A DNA stretch of 64,000 nt from Arthrobacter sp. V1I7 (GTDB lineage: Bacteria; Actinomycetota; Actinomycetes; Actinomycetales; Micrococcaceae). Numbering within the stretch: the stretch's first letter is position 1; each line of letters opens with the position of its first letter. A program made the position numbers and the translations under genes. Below the pieces are notes generated by a model. That model had not been told where the DNA came from, did not search any database, and saw only the letters and a program-made list of their open reading frames with translations. The stretch is from assembly GCF_030817015.1 (NCBI RefSeq), contig NZ_JAUSYS010000001.1, positions 3,224,001 to 3,288,000 on the forward strand, in the 5' to 3' direction. This document shows positions 36,164 to 45,358 of the stretch, in pieces.

Positions 36164-36832
36164 CTACGTCCGGGGCGGCTTTCCCCCGGCAGCCCGCCGC
36201 TCCTGAACCGTGTAGGCCGCTGCCGCGGCAGCGTCCGCCATGCTGGCGCCGCCGATCCGGGCCTCCCGCAGCCGGCGGGTCTTGGCCGACTGGACCGAGA
36301 AGGCCGCGTCCACGTTCCCCGCGGCATACGTCAAGGCGTCCTCGGCCCGGATGCCCAGGCCGCTGGCTGTCAGCACGGCGTCCTGGTTAGCGCCCAGATA
36401 GGTGAACTGCCACCCCCACTGGCTCTGCTGCTGCTCGACCAGTGCCTTGACCATGGCCCCGGTAGCCTCCCGGGAGGAGTTCTCGTGGCCATCGGTCAGG
36501 ACGGCAACAAGGACCGTGCCCGGGCGCTGATCCTCCGGCAGGGACGCCAGCTCGGCGCCCGCCTCCCCGATCAGCCGCACCAGGGCATCATGGAGGGCCG
36601 TGCTGCCGCGGGGCTGCAGGTCAAGGGCAGGCACATCCCCGATGTCCACGGCGGCGTAGACCCGCTCATAGCTGTCGTCGAACTGGGCGAGGGAGAGCCG
36701 GCAGCGGCCGGCGACCGCCTGCTGTTCGCGGACGAAGGCAGCGAAACCGCCCACCGTGTCGTCCGCAATAGCACTCATGGATCCCGATCGGTCCAGGAGG
36801 ACGTAAACGTGGGTCAGGGCAGAGTCTGTCAT
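36164..36832 (-). CDS. VWA (von Willebrand factor A) domain protein
   Basis: 222 aa from ATG 36832 with GGGGAAG upstream. Complete MIDAS: DRSGSMS at 14-20, Thr in RGSTALHDAL, Asp in VLTDGHEN. No signal peptide, so cytoplasmic. Similar stand-alone VWA proteins bind partner proteins through a divalent metal; the partner is not evident here. C-terminal ~40 residues are Ala-rich with a basic end. Confidence 0.85.
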   Translation of the reverse strand: MTDSALTHVYVLLDRSGSMSAIADDTVGGFAAFVREQQAVAGRCRLSLAQFDDSYERVYAAVDIGDVPALDLQPRGSTALHDALVRLIGEAGAELASLPEDQRPGTVLVAVLTDGHENSSREATGAMVKALVEQQQSQWGWQFTYLGANQDAVLTASGLGIRAEDALTYAAGNVDAAFSVQSAKTRRLREARIGGASMADAAAAAAYTVQERRAAGGKPPRT

Positions 36833-36945
36833 GCTTCCCCATTTCCGGCCCGGACACCCGGGCCAACTGGTTCCAGCGGATGGCTGGACAGAAGCAGGCT
36901 ACGGCCGGGCACCGACAATTAACCCCAACCTCCGATTCCCAGCGG

Positions 36946-37416
36946 TCAGCGCTGGAAGTGCGCGGCCCCGTCAGCCTGCGCGGCCCGCTCAATGCCCTCC
37001 CCGTGCCCGGGCATGAGCTCCGGAAAGTCCTCCGGCCGGAACCAGCCGACGGCGAGGGACTCGTCGTCGTTCACTCTCGCCTTCCCCGAAACATACCGGC
37101 AGCGGAAAACCAGAGTCAGGTAACGGCAGACGTCCCCGTTCGGATACGTCACGTGGCCGGTGGCATCCACGGCCACGAGACGTTCGGCGGCCGCGACGAC
37201 CCCGGTCTCCTCCATGATCTCCCGCAACAGTCCCGGTGCCGGCTCCTCACCGGGTTCCAGGATTCCGGCGATCAGGCCCCAACGCCCGTTGTCCGCGCGC
37301 TGGCCGAGCAGCACCCGTCCGGCGTCGTCGAACACGACGCCCCGGACTGCCGGAATCCAAAGCGTGTCGTGGCCGATTGTTTCGCGCAGCTTGAGGATGA
37401 AGTCGGGGGTAGCCAT
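36946..37416 (-). CDS. NUDIX hydrolase
   Basis: 156 aa from ATG 37416. Full Nudix box GILEPGEEPAPGLLREIMEE plus TGVV (G-x5-E-x7-REUxEExGU), giving a metal-dependent diphosphohydrolase. Substrate not readable; RWGLIAG before the box resembles NADH/ADP-ribose-type members. TAGGCT lies 6 nt upstream, suggesting a leaderless mRNA. Confidence 0.9.
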   Translation of the reverse strand: MATPDFILKLRETIGHDTLWIPAVRGVVFDDAGRVLLGQRADNGRWGLIAGILEPGEEPAPGLLREIMEETGVVAAAERLVAVDATGHVTYPNGDVCRYLTLVFRCRYVSGKARVNDDESLAVGWFRPEDFPELMPGHGEGIERAAQADGAAHFQR

Positions 37417-37422
37417 GTTGCC

Positions 37423-37428
37423 AGCCTA
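37423..37428 (-). promoter_or_regulatory. -10 hexamer of the NUDIX gene
   Basis: TAGGCT on the minus strand, 6 nt before ATG 37416. Confidence 0.5.
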
Positions 37429-37469
37429 ACCGGCGGATTCCCCGATCGGCGGCGAACCCAGGGACCGCG

Positions 37470-38027
37470 TCACGCGGGCACCATCATGGCCACGGCCGTT
37501 CCCGCGAGCATGAACGGCCCGAACGGGATGCTCGATTTCAGGGTGCCGCGCCGCGAGACCAGCAGGCCGAGGCTCCACAGCCCGCCGAAGAGGAACGCGG
37601 CGAAAGTCCCGGCCAGGACATGCGGCCAGCCGAGGAACCCCAGGTACATGCCGAGGACGCCTGCGAGCTTGACGTCGCCGAAGCCCATTCCCGGCGGGTA
37701 GAGGGCCCTGAGCAGGAAGTAGAAGAGCCACAGCGCCGCGCCCCCGGCGACGACGCGCAGGCCGGGCACGCCGAAGAGACCGGCATCGCCGTCGGGCACG
37801 GAGGCCACGGCAGCGGCCCCCGCGAGGGCATGGGTCGCCACCGCGCCGAGCAACAGCGCCCCTGCCACTGCATAGGAAGGGAAAACGATCCGGTCCGGCA
37901 GGCGGTGGTGCCGGACGTCGACCACGGTGAGCCGTACGGCCACCACCGCAAAGTAGGCGCAGGCCAGCAGCACCAGCCAGAAGGCCAGCGGCGTCACCTC
38001 GCCCAGTTCGCGCAGTCGTTGGATCAC
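37470..38027 (-). CDS. A24-family prepilin peptidase (short, CpaA/TadV type)
   Basis: 185 aa from GTG 38027. Both catalytic aspartates: VVDVRHHRLPDR (~37) and GMGFGDVKLAGVLG. Six or so membrane helices; the N-methylase domain of long PilD is absent. Family members cleave class III signal peptides of pilins in the membrane. No pilin or secretion ATPase gene lies in the window, so its substrate is elsewhere. TAGCAT sits 6 nt upstream. Confidence 0.88.
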   Translation of the reverse strand: MIQRLRELGEVTPLAFWLVLLACAYFAVVAVRLTVVDVRHHRLPDRIVFPSYAVAGALLLGAVATHALAGAAAVASVPDGDAGLFGVPGLRVVAGGAALWLFYFLLRALYPPGMGFGDVKLAGVLGMYLGFLGWPHVLAGTFAAFLFGGLWSLGLLVSRRGTLKSSIPFGPFMLAGTAVAMMVPA

Positions 38028-38033
38028 TCTCGG

Positions 38034-38039
38034 ATGCTA
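38034..38039 (-). promoter_or_regulatory. -10 hexamer of the prepilin peptidase gene
   Basis: TAGCAT on the minus strand, 6 nt before GTG 38027. Confidence 0.5.
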
Positions 38040-38074
38040 CTGGATATTCCCCAAAACGTGGCCGGGCCCGCGCG

Positions 38075-38080
38075 TACACT
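38075..38080 (+). promoter_or_regulatory. -10 hexamer of the 38087 gene
   Basis: TACACT, 6 nt before ATG 38087; it selects ATG 38087 over GTG 38081. Confidence 0.45.
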
Positions 38081-38086
38081 GTGGAT

Positions 38087-38911
38087 ATGGCCGCATGGGA
38101 CAGCAGGAACCGCCCCGGGCCACGCACGCCCGGCGGTCCGGCGGAGCAGGCGGCCACCTTCCGCAACCTGTGCCGTTCCTCGCCCTGGAAGTGGCAGTCG
38201 CTGCGCTTCGAGTACCTCGACCGGCCCGTCACCAACGCGGGCATGGACCCGGCCGGCGACGCTGCTGCCGGCGCTCCGGATCTGGTGCGTGCCTGGCTCC
38301 GCCGGCCCGGCGCCCTGCGGCTCGAGACCGCCGAGCGGCTCGTCCTCCACAGCACCACGGGCATCAATGATTCCCGCGACGGCTTTTATGTGAGTTCCAC
38401 GCGGAAGTCGTGGCTGCTGCCGCCGCAGCTGGTCACACCGGTCTACGACGACGGCGGCCTGGTCCGGCGCCGCCCCGAGGCCGCCTACGGGGAGCCCTGC
38501 TTCGGCAACGGCAGATTCGGCGCCGCGCTGGATCCCGTGGAACTGGCCGGCAATGCCCCCGTTCCGCTGGAATTCCCCAACTCCAACGCGGTGGAGGTCG
38601 GCGCCATCGCGGAGGTCGACCATGAGGGCCGCCCCGCGCTGGAAGCCACCGTCTCGCCCAATGCGGGCTACCGCCCGGCGTACGCGGACGCGCCGCTGTG
38701 CCGGCCCGGCCGCACCCTCGTCCGCATCGACGCCGGTACCGGCGTCTGTGTCGCCAGCTGCTGGCTTGAGGGCGACACGGACAGCTATGGCCACTGGTTA
38801 CGGATCCTGGCCGTGGACGAGTACATGCTCGATGACCTGTTCCTGGCCGAATCCATGAATCTCACCGACGTCCGCCGGCACATCAGCTGGGATGTGTCAC
38901 CGGGCGTGTGA
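38087..38911 (+). CDS. Uncharacterised protein
   Basis: 274 aa from ATG 38087. I do not recognise it. No signal peptide or membrane helix. It begins with a Pro/Gly-rich head, then FRNLCRSSPWKWQSLRFEYL, a basic segment (VRAWLRRPGALRLETAERLV) and a Tyr/Trp-rich middle (YVSSTRKSWLLPPQLVTPVY), ending near WLEGDTDSYGHWLRILAVDE. Composition and codon use look native. It has its own leaderless-type -10 and divergent orientation to the prepilin peptidase gene. A soluble actinobacterial hypothetical. Confidence 0.7.
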   Translation: MAAWDSRNRPGPRTPGGPAEQAATFRNLCRSSPWKWQSLRFEYLDRPVTNAGMDPAGDAAAGAPDLVRAWLRRPGALRLETAERLVLHSTTGINDSRDGFYVSSTRKSWLLPPQLVTPVYDDGGLVRRRPEAAYGEPCFGNGRFGAALDPVELAGNAPVPLEFPNSNAVEVGAIAEVDHEGRPALEATVSPNAGYRPAYADAPLCRPGRTLVRIDAGTGVCVASCWLEGDTDSYGHWLRILAVDEYMLDDLFLAESMNLTDVRRHISWDVSPGV

Positions 38912-38935
38912 CTGGCCGTCGTCAGTCCCGGCCGC

Positions 38936-38941
38936 TAGGCT
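38936..38941 (+). promoter_or_regulatory. -10 hexamer of the GNAT gene
   Basis: TAGGCT, 6 nt before ATG 38948. Confidence 0.5.
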
Positions 38942-38947
38942 TCCGGG

Positions 38948-39598
38948 ATGACTGAGCTCGCCTCCTACTGGCCACCCTTCGCCCTCACCCTGGCCACACC
39001 CCGTCTCACCCTGCGTGCTATCCGCGACGAGGAGATCCCCGCTGCGGTGGAGGCGGCCCTGAGCGGCATCCACGAGCCCGGCCGCAGCCCCTTCAGTAAG
39101 CCGTGGGCAGAAATGCCCGCCGACGAGCTCGGGCCCAACATGGCACAGTGGTACTGGCGGTGCCGGGGAAACATGTCGCCGCAGGAATGGACCCTGCTGC
39201 TGGGGATCTGGCACAAGGGAGATTTCATCGGCTGCCAGGACATCGCGGCCAAGGACTTCACGGCCCTGAAGACCGTCGGCACCGGCTCCTGGCTCCGCCG
39301 GAGCATGCAGGGCCAGGGCTTCGGCAAGGAGATGCGCGCCGCCGTCGCCCTCTACGCCTTCGACTGGCTCGGCGCCGACGCCGCCGAATCCGAAGCCGCG
39401 GCCTGGAACCAGCAATCGCTCGGCGTCTCCCGCTCCCTCGGCTACGAACTCAACGGCGTCACGCGCGCGTCCTGGGGCGGGAAGGCACAGGACGTCCAGA
39501 AGGTACGCCTCACCCCCGAACGCCTCAAGCGCCCGGACTGGACGCTGGCAGTGGCGGGCCACGAACCGACGGCCAGGTACCTGGGGATCAGCGGCTAG
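38948..39598 (+). CDS. GNAT-family N-acetyltransferase (RimJ/RimL type)
   Basis: 216 aa. TPRLTLRAIRDEEIP at the N-terminus, GTGSWLRRSMQGQGFGKEMR is the acetyl-CoA pyrophosphate loop (Q/R-x-x-G-x-G/A), and AAAWNQQSLGVSRSLGYELN is the conserved Asn-Ser/Gly segment. It should acetylate a protein N-terminus or small amine. Thirty-six nt after the 38087 gene, with its own -10. Confidence 0.85.
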   Translation: MTELASYWPPFALTLATPRLTLRAIRDEEIPAAVEAALSGIHEPGRSPFSKPWAEMPADELGPNMAQWYWRCRGNMSPQEWTLLLGIWHKGDFIGCQDIAAKDFTALKTVGTGSWLRRSMQGQGFGKEMRAAVALYAFDWLGADAAESEAAAWNQQSLGVSRSLGYELNGVTRASWGGKAQDVQKVRLTPERLKRPDWTLAVAGHEPTARYLGISG

Positions 39599-39690
39599 GC
39601 GGACCGGTGCGGGGCCGGTCTGCCTCGCCCGGGTTTTTCCCGGCCACGGTGAGTCGGTTTTTCCCAAGCCTGGGCCGCTTGAATGGCCGA

Positions 39691-40221
39691 ATGTCAATCA
39701 GCGCGATCGAGGTCAGTCCCCGCCAGTCCGCCGGACGGCGCAGGGCCCTGCTGATCCCCCTCATTCTGCTGTGCGCCCTCGGGCTGGGACTGGCATATTT
39801 GTTCCTGACGGCGAAACCGGAGTCGAGCGTTCCCCTGGGGGCTTCAGCCGTCGTCCCTGGCGGGATGGCCAGTATCAGCGAAATCGTGCCGCTGGAAGTG
39901 GACGGCTGAGAGCCTGGCGAGGGCGGCGCTGCCTGGCCAGGTAACCCGCGCGAGGGCAGCCACCGCGTGCGGCTCGTGGTCCGGCTCACCGCGCTGGAAC
40001 CCGGCGGTGTGCAGCTGGATGCCGACGATTTCATCGTCACCGGCCTGGGTTCACTCAAGACGCAGCCATTGCGGAGCTCGGCGCAGGATATCGCACTGCG
40101 TCAGGGAGAATCGCTCGGTACAACGCTCGTCTTCGAGGTCCCGGACAAAGCCGTCGCCCTCGTTCTGGAGGGTCCCGGGGATGCCCGGCTGTCAATGGGG
40201 CTTGCACACCACACCGGCTAG
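39691..40221 (+). pseudogene. Small membrane-anchored protein interrupted by an in-frame TGA
   Basis: One frame runs 39691-40221 and is broken only by TGA at 39907-39909. Upstream part: MSISAIEVSPRQSAGRRRAL, one helix (~19-40), ending PLEVDG. Downstream part continues in the same frame: HRVRLVVRLTALEPGGVQLD, then a beta-rich domain to LSMGLAHHTG. A change of TGG (Trp) to TGA would explain the break. Intact, it would be a ~176-aa anchored extracytoplasmic protein. It sits just before the multicopper oxidase, so a role in copper delivery or in that enzyme's complex is possible but unproven. Confidence 0.7.
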
Positions 40222-40292
40222 CCCGGCCATAGGTTTTTTCCAAGCTCCTTGGCACACGCTGTCCGGAAGATTCCACTGGAAGGCTGACGATT

Positions 40293-41899
40293 ATGTCTGT
40301 TACGCGGCGGCAAGCCCTCATTTTCGGCGGGCTCGGGATCGTCGGGGCAGGCATCGTGACCGTCCCGATTTCGGGGGTCAGCGCCAAGTCCGCCAGTAAG
40401 CTCAGCGACAGGGACATGCCCCGCCCGTACCGGACCCCCCTCACCTTTCCTCCGCCGCCGGCCTTCAAGACGACGGTTGACGCTGAAGGGGTCACAACCC
40501 GGCACTACACACTGACGCAACGGCTGGGTACCGCGCAGATCCTCCCCCGGCTCAGCACGCCGATCCTGGGCTACAACGGAATCTTCCCCGGGCCTACCTT
40601 CCGGATTGATAAGGGCACCCCCGCGGTGGTCCATATGAGGAACCAGCTGCCAGCCAAACACCCCGCTCTCGGTTACGCCCTGCCGACGTCCACGCATCTT
40701 CACGGTTCCGCGTCGCTTCCCCAGTTCGACGGCTACGCGAACGACCTCACCCTGCCCGGCTTCTACAAGGACTACCAGTATCCGAACCACCAGCCGGCGC
40801 GGACTCTCTGGTATCACGACCACGCCGCTCATTTCACGGCACAGAACGTCTACTCCGGACTCGCCGGCCAGTACCTGATCAGCGACCCGGTGGAAAAGGG
40901 GCTGCTCCCCCAGGGCAACCTCGATATTCCGTTGACCATCAGTGATGCGATGTTTGCGGCTAGCGGCGCGCTGGGCTATGACGACCGGGAACACTCCGGT
41001 CTCTGGGGCGACGTCATCCTGGTGAACGGAAAGCCTTGGCCGGTGATGAAGGTCCAGCGGCGCGTCTACCGTTTCCGGATCCTGAATGCCTCGGTCTCCC
41101 GTTCCTACCGGTTTACGCTGAGCACCGGCGATCCCGTCACCGTGGTGGCCACCGACGCCGGACTGATACCCGAGGCCCAGACCATCGGCTCCTGGCGCCA
41201 CAGCAGTGCGGAGCGGTACGAGGTGCTGATCGACTTCCGGAAATACGCCCCGGGGCGGCGGGTCGAGCTTTGCAACCTTTCCAAATGACAACAACCGCGA
41301 CTTCGACAACACGGGCAAAGATCATGGCGTTCGACGTCGTGGGGGACGCCGTCGACACGTCAGACCCCACGTGGGACCGGATTCCCACCACCCTGGCCAC
41401 CAGCCACCCGATGGACCTCAAGGCAGCTGCCGCCACGAAGACACGGCGCTTCCGGATCAAGCACGACGACGACACAAACATCTGGACCATCGATGACATG
41501 ACCTGGGAAGAAGTCATCGCCAGCGGCTTTAAGAAGGTGATGGCCGATCCTGCCCTGGACGCCGTGGAAATCTGGGAGCTTCAGAACACCTCGGGAGGCT
41601 GGCATCACCCCATGCACATGCATCTGGTGGACTTCCAGATCCTCAGCCGCAACGGCAAGCCCCCCTTCGCCTACGAGAAGGGGCCCAAGGACGTCGTGTA
41701 CGTGGGCGAGCGGGAAACAGTCCGGCTGCTGGTCCACTTCGGACCGCACCGGGGGCGCTACATGCTTCATTGCCACAACCTGACCCACGAGGACCATTCC
41801 ATGATGCTCCAGTTCCGGGTGGGTCTCCGGGCAGACCAGGCCGACCCGAACGATCCGATCACGGCGGCCCCGGCGGTCTTTGACCCGGTCCAGGGCTGA
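40293..41899 (+). pseudogene. Multicopper oxidase (CotA/bilirubin-oxidase-like), frameshifted
   Basis: Tat-like signal (SVTRRQALIFGGLGIVGAG). All copper motifs are encoded: STHLHGS, WYHDHAAHF, HHPMHMHLVDF and HCHNLTHEDHSMML. The frame from 40293 stops at 41286-41288; a middle stretch in the second frame reads SNDNNRDFDNTGK; the third frame then continues from IMAFDVVGD to 41899. Two single-base insertions, at the AAA of 41283-41285 and near 41317-41321, explain this. Relatives oxidise phenols, metals or bilirubin using O2. No functional full protein is expected unless these are sequence errors. It is 5 nt from lepB. Confidence 0.85.
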
Positions 41900-41904
41900 G
41901 CGCC

Positions 41905-42387
41905 ATGCACCGCCGGACCGTGGCAGCGGCGGCCGTCTGCCTGGGCGGCTTGCTGTGCCTCAGGTTAGGGGTCCTCGAACCGATCTGGGTCAGCTCCGGC
42001 AGCATGGAACCCACTATTGCGGCCGGCAGCCTGGTCTGGCTCGACAGGACAGCCCCGCGCTTGACCGACCTCCATTCCGGGCAGCCTGTCGTCTTCCCGG
42101 AACCGGAGGTCGGCGAGCGCAGCGACGGCAGCATCCTGCTCAAACGTGTCGTGGCGGCGGGAGGCCAGACGGTCATGATGAAGGACGGTGTGTTGTACGT
42201 CGACGGCGTTGCGGTCACAGAACCGTACGTGGACCAGAAGTCCATCGACGGCGTCTACTTCGGCTCGGTGACGGTACCGGCCGGGGAGCTGTTCGTGCTG
42301 GGAGACAACCGGGAAACCTCGATCGACTCCCGCAATTTTGGCCCGATCCCCGCCTCCGAAGTCCTCGGCACGGTCCTGGGGCATTGA
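41905..42387 (+). CDS. lepB: Signal peptidase I, small S26 type
   Basis: 160 aa from ATG 41905. Catalytic Ser33 (SSGSMEPT) and Lys80 (SILLKRVVAAGG), with the GDNRETSIDSRNFGPIP box. One N-terminal membrane helix. It is much shorter than a housekeeping LepB and lies directly after the oxidase cassette, so it may be dedicated to a local exported protein; the general signal peptidase should be elsewhere. Confidence 0.9.
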   Translation: MHRRTVAAAAVCLGGLLCLRLGVLEPIWVSSGSMEPTIAAGSLVWLDRTAPRLTDLHSGQPVVFPEPEVGERSDGSILLKRVVAAGGQTVMMKDGVLYVDGVAVTEPYVDQKSIDGVYFGSVTVPAGELFVLGDNRETSIDSRNFGPIPASEVLGTVLGH

Positions 42388-42768
42388 CCGACCGTGACCG
42401 GACCTGCGAAGGCGACCGGGGCACACGCCGGGTCGCGGTCCTTCGCAAATCGCAAGGTCAAACGCACATGCCGGGTGGGCAGTCTTTCGCAAAAGGCGAC
42501 TGACTCGTCCGCCGGACCGCGGTCCTTCGCAAAGGAGCGCATCGCGGTGCATCGGACCCCGCAGGTCGCCTAGCGACCGAAGCGGGTCCCAAGCGTCGAA
42601 GCGGCGTCCCGAGGGCCCCGAGGGCCCCGAGGCGAGCTTGCGAGCCTTGGGAAGGGACCGCCGCGCTAAGCGACGGCGAAGGGCCGTGGCCCGGCAAACC
42701 CGACCACGGCCCCCTCGCCAAGGCGACCGCGAAACTACAGCGACCGCGAAACAGCAGCCTAGGCGTCC
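42388..42768. repeat. 381-bp convergent intergenic region with short repeats
   Basis: TTCGCAAA-type repeats: GCGGTCCTTCGCAAA at 42435-42449 and 42519-42533, CAGTCTTTCGCAAAA at 42480-42494, and an inverted partial copy near 42402. A 9-bp tandem (CCCGAGGGC, nearly three units) lies at 42608-42633. No gene. It ends in a hairpin terminator. Confidence 0.7.
42681..42712. terminator. Bidirectional hairpin between lepB and phoH2
   Basis: GGGCCGTGG, 14-nt loop, CCACGGCCC: nine perfect pairs. Confidence 0.6.
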
Positions 42769-44208
42769 TTAGATCTCCGCCCCCTCCAGCAGCTCCGTGA
42801 CGAGCGCCGCAATCGGCGAGCGCTCCGAGCGGGTCAGCGTGATGTGGCCGAAGAGCGGATGTCCTTTGAGGGTTTCGACGACGGCCGCCACGCCGTCGTG
42901 CCGTCCGACGCGCAGGTTGTCGCGCTGGGCGACGTCGTGGGTCAGCACGATCTTGGAGTTCTGGCCGATCCGGCTCATCACGGTCAGCAGGACGTTCTTC
43001 TCCAGCGACTGGGCCTCGTCCACAATCACAAACGCGTCGTGCAGCGAACGCCCGCGGATGTGGGTCAGCGGCATCACCTCGAGCATGCCGCGGTCCATCA
43101 CCTCCTCCACGACTTCCTGGCTGACCAGCGCACCCAGGGTGTCGAAGACCGCCTGAGCCCACGGGTTCATCTTCTCCGCCTCGGACCCGGGCAGGTAGCC
43201 CAACTCCTGGCCGCCGACCGCGTACAGCGGCCGGAAGACGATGACCTTGCGGTGTTCCCGGCGCTCCAGGACGGCTTCCAGGCCGGCGCACAGGGCGAGC
43301 GCGGACTTGCCGGTGCCGGCACGGCCGCCGAGGGAGACAATCCCGACGGACGGGTCCATCAGCAGGTCAATCGCGAGCCGCTGTTCGGCGGAACGGCCGT
43401 GCAGGCCGAAGATGTCGCGGTCCCCCCTCACCAGACGCACCTGTTTGTCGGCTCCCACCCGCCCGAGTGCGGACCCCCGGCCGGAGAGCAACACCAGTCC
43501 GGTGTTCACCGGCATCTCTGCGGCTGCCGGGATGAAAACCGGTTCGTGACCGTAGAGGGACGCCACGTCCTCCTCGCTCGCATCGAGCTCGGCCACCCCG
43601 GTCCAGCCGGAGTCCTTGACGAGCTCGTTCCGGTACTCATCGGCCTGCAGCCCCATGGCCGAGGCCTTGACGCGCATCGGCAGGTCCTTGGACACCACCG
43701 TCACATCCCGGCCCTCGTTGGAGAGGCTCTTGGCGACGGCAAGGATCCGGCTGTCGTTGTCGACGCCGCGGAAACCGGCGGGGAGCACCTCGGCGGAGAT
43801 GTGGTTCAGCTCCACCATCAGCGTGCCGCCCTCGTGGCCGATCGGGATGGGACGGTCCAGGCCTCCGTGCTCGACCCTCAGCTCGTCGAGGAGCCGGAGC
43901 GCCTTGCGGGCGAAGTAGCCGAGCTCGGGATCGTGCCGCTTGCCTTCCAGTTCGGTGATCACGACGATCGGCAGAATGACCTCGTGCTCTGCGAAGCGCA
44001 GCAGGGCACGCGGGTCCGACAACAGTACCGAGGTGTCGATCACGAAGCTCCGGGCCGGTTCCATGTTTGCTGTCCCTTCCCCGGAAACAGCAAGACCGGT
44101 CGCGGCGGAATCCGCTGCACCGGTCTTTGAGGTGGCTCGCTTGGCGCGAGAGGTAGCTTTCTGTCCCATGTCGGTCACGGCGTCGGGCAGTTGTTCAGAA
44201 ATAGCCAC
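42769..44208 (-). CDS. phoH2: PhoH2: PIN-domain ribonuclease fused to PhoH ATPase
   Basis: 479 aa from GTG 44208, with GGAG 5 nt upstream; the frame continues upstream to 44289 without support. A basic Ser/Ala head, then the PIN domain from ~40 ([18 protein letters not shown] with its acidic residues, TELEGKRHD), then the PhoH ATPase: Walker [10 protein letters not shown] around Lys301 and Walker [10 protein letters not shown]. PhoH2 proteins unwind and cut RNA in relatives (Rv1095). Near glpX and fumC, as in mycobacteria. Confidence 0.93.
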   Translation of the reverse strand: MAISEQLPDAVTDMGQKATSRAKRATSKTGAADSAATGLAVSGEGTANMEPARSFVIDTSVLLSDPRALLRFAEHEVILPIVVITELEGKRHDPELGYFARKALRLLDELRVEHGGLDRPIPIGHEGGTLMVELNHISAEVLPAGFRGVDNDSRILAVAKSLSNEGRDVTVVSKDLPMRVKASAMGLQADEYRNELVKDSGWTGVAELDASEEDVASLYGHEPVFIPAAAEMPVNTGLVLLSGRGSALGRVGADKQVRLVRGDRDIFGLHGRSAEQRLAIDLLMDPSVGIVSLGGRAGTGKSALALCAGLEAVLERREHRKVIVFRPLYAVGGQELGYLPGSEAEKMNPWAQAVFDTLGALVSQEVVEEVMDRGMLEVMPLTHIRGRSLHDAFVIVDEAQSLEKNVLLTVMSRIGQNSKIVLTHDVAQRDNLRVGRHDGVAAVVETLKGHPLFGHITLTRSERSPIAALVTELLEGAEI

Positions 44209-44442
44209 ATCGACTCCAGCCCCGGGGCGCATGCCCGGATTTGTTGGTGGTGAGGCGGCTCGGCCCGAAGGCCGCACGCGGCCTCCCATGCACCCGGTGC
44301 GAAGATCCGCTCCATGTACTGGCCTCCCCGATCAGCCGGCGGTTTGCCTGCTAATGGGAATAACGTAAATCGCGGCCGTCTTGTTTCCGCGCCTATTCTT
44401 CGGCGATTCCTGTTGCCATCGTGTGAACACGTTGTGAACGCA

Positions 44443-45216
44443 TCAGGAACCGAAGCGGCGCTGCCTGCCGGCGTAGTCGCGCAGGGCGCGGAGGAAGTCC
44501 ACTTTCCGGAAAGCCGGCCACAGCGCTTCGCAGAAATAGAACTCGCTGTACGCGCTCTGCCACATCAGGAACCCGGAAAGCCGCTGCTCTCCCGACGTCC
44601 GGATCACGAGGTCCGGGTCGGGCTGGCCGCGGGTGTAAAGGAACCGCGAGATGTCGTCGACGCTGAGTTCATCGGCGAGCGTGCCGATGTCGGCGCCGCG
44701 GCCGACGGCGTCGTGCAGCAGTTCGCGGACGGCGTCGACAATCTCCCGGCGCCCGCCGTAGCCGACGGCGACATTGACGTGGAGCTTCTCGCGCGCGGGC
44801 GTGCGGGCGGTGAGTTTGTTGAGCCGTTCGGCAAGGTAGTCCGGCAGGAGCTCCGGGGCGCCCATGGCATGCACGGAGATCTCGGCGTCCTCGTCCAGCC
44901 GGTCCAGGGTGTTGGCGATGATGCCCATCAGCAGGTCGAGTTCTTCGCCGGAACGGTTCATGTTGTCCGTGGAGAGCATGTAGAGCGTGACGACTTTGAC
45001 TCCGAGTTCCTGGCACCAGCCGAGGAACTCGTGGATCTTGTCGGCACCGGCCTGGTGGCCCTGGCTGGTCGGAGCGTTGAACTGGCGGGCCCACCGCCGG
45101 TTGCCGTCCACCATGACACCGATGTGTTTGGGGATCCGCTCCGGGTCAAGGGACCGTTGGAGCCTGCGCTCGTAGAAGCCATAAAGGAACCCGGGCAGTT
45201 CCATCCGGCGATTCAC
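44443..45216 (-). CDS. Short-chain cis-prenyltransferase (Z-isoprenyl diphosphate synthase, UppS family)
   Basis: 257 aa from GTG 45216 (AAGGAAG 4 nt upstream); ATG 45204 is the alternative. Catalytic Asp in GVMVDGNRRWARQF; basic pyrophosphate-binding RTSGEQRLSGFLMWQSAYSE. Builds cis-polyprenyl diphosphates. It sits next to the hemolysin III gene exactly like Rv1086, the Z-farnesyl diphosphate synthase of mycobacteria, so a short-chain product is likely; it could be the carrier-lipid synthase if no other exists. Confidence 0.9.
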   Translation of the reverse strand: MNRRMELPGFLYGFYERRLQRSLDPERIPKHIGVMVDGNRRWARQFNAPTSQGHQAGADKIHEFLGWCQELGVKVVTLYMLSTDNMNRSGEELDLLMGIIANTLDRLDEDAEISVHAMGAPELLPDYLAERLNKLTARTPAREKLHVNVAVGYGGRREIVDAVRELLHDAVGRGADIGTLADELSVDDISRFLYTRGQPDPDLVIRTSGEQRLSGFLMWQSAYSEFYFCEALWPAFRKVDFLRALRDYAGRQRRFGS

Positions 45217-45314
45217 CTGGCTTCCTTGAAGTACGACTGCAGTGCACATCCTAGGCTACCTGCCGGACGGCGGCGGCGAGTGCAGGGCGGCCCGATCGCT
45301 GCGTCCCAGCGTTT

Positions 45315-45330
45315 GTTACTAATCAGTAAC
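45315..45330. promoter_or_regulatory. Inverted repeat upstream of the hemolysin III gene, candidate operator
   Basis: GTTACT, AATC, AGTAAC; TTACTA recurs at 45331. It is about 17 bp upstream of the -10, so it overlaps the -35 region. Confidence 0.4.
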
Positions 45331-45346
45331 TTACTAGGCCGTAGGT

Positions 45347-45352
45347 TATTAT
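45347..45352 (+). promoter_or_regulatory. -10 hexamer of the hemolysin III gene
   Basis: TATTAT, 6 nt before ATG 45359. Confidence 0.5.
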
Positions 45353-45358
45353 GGCGGC

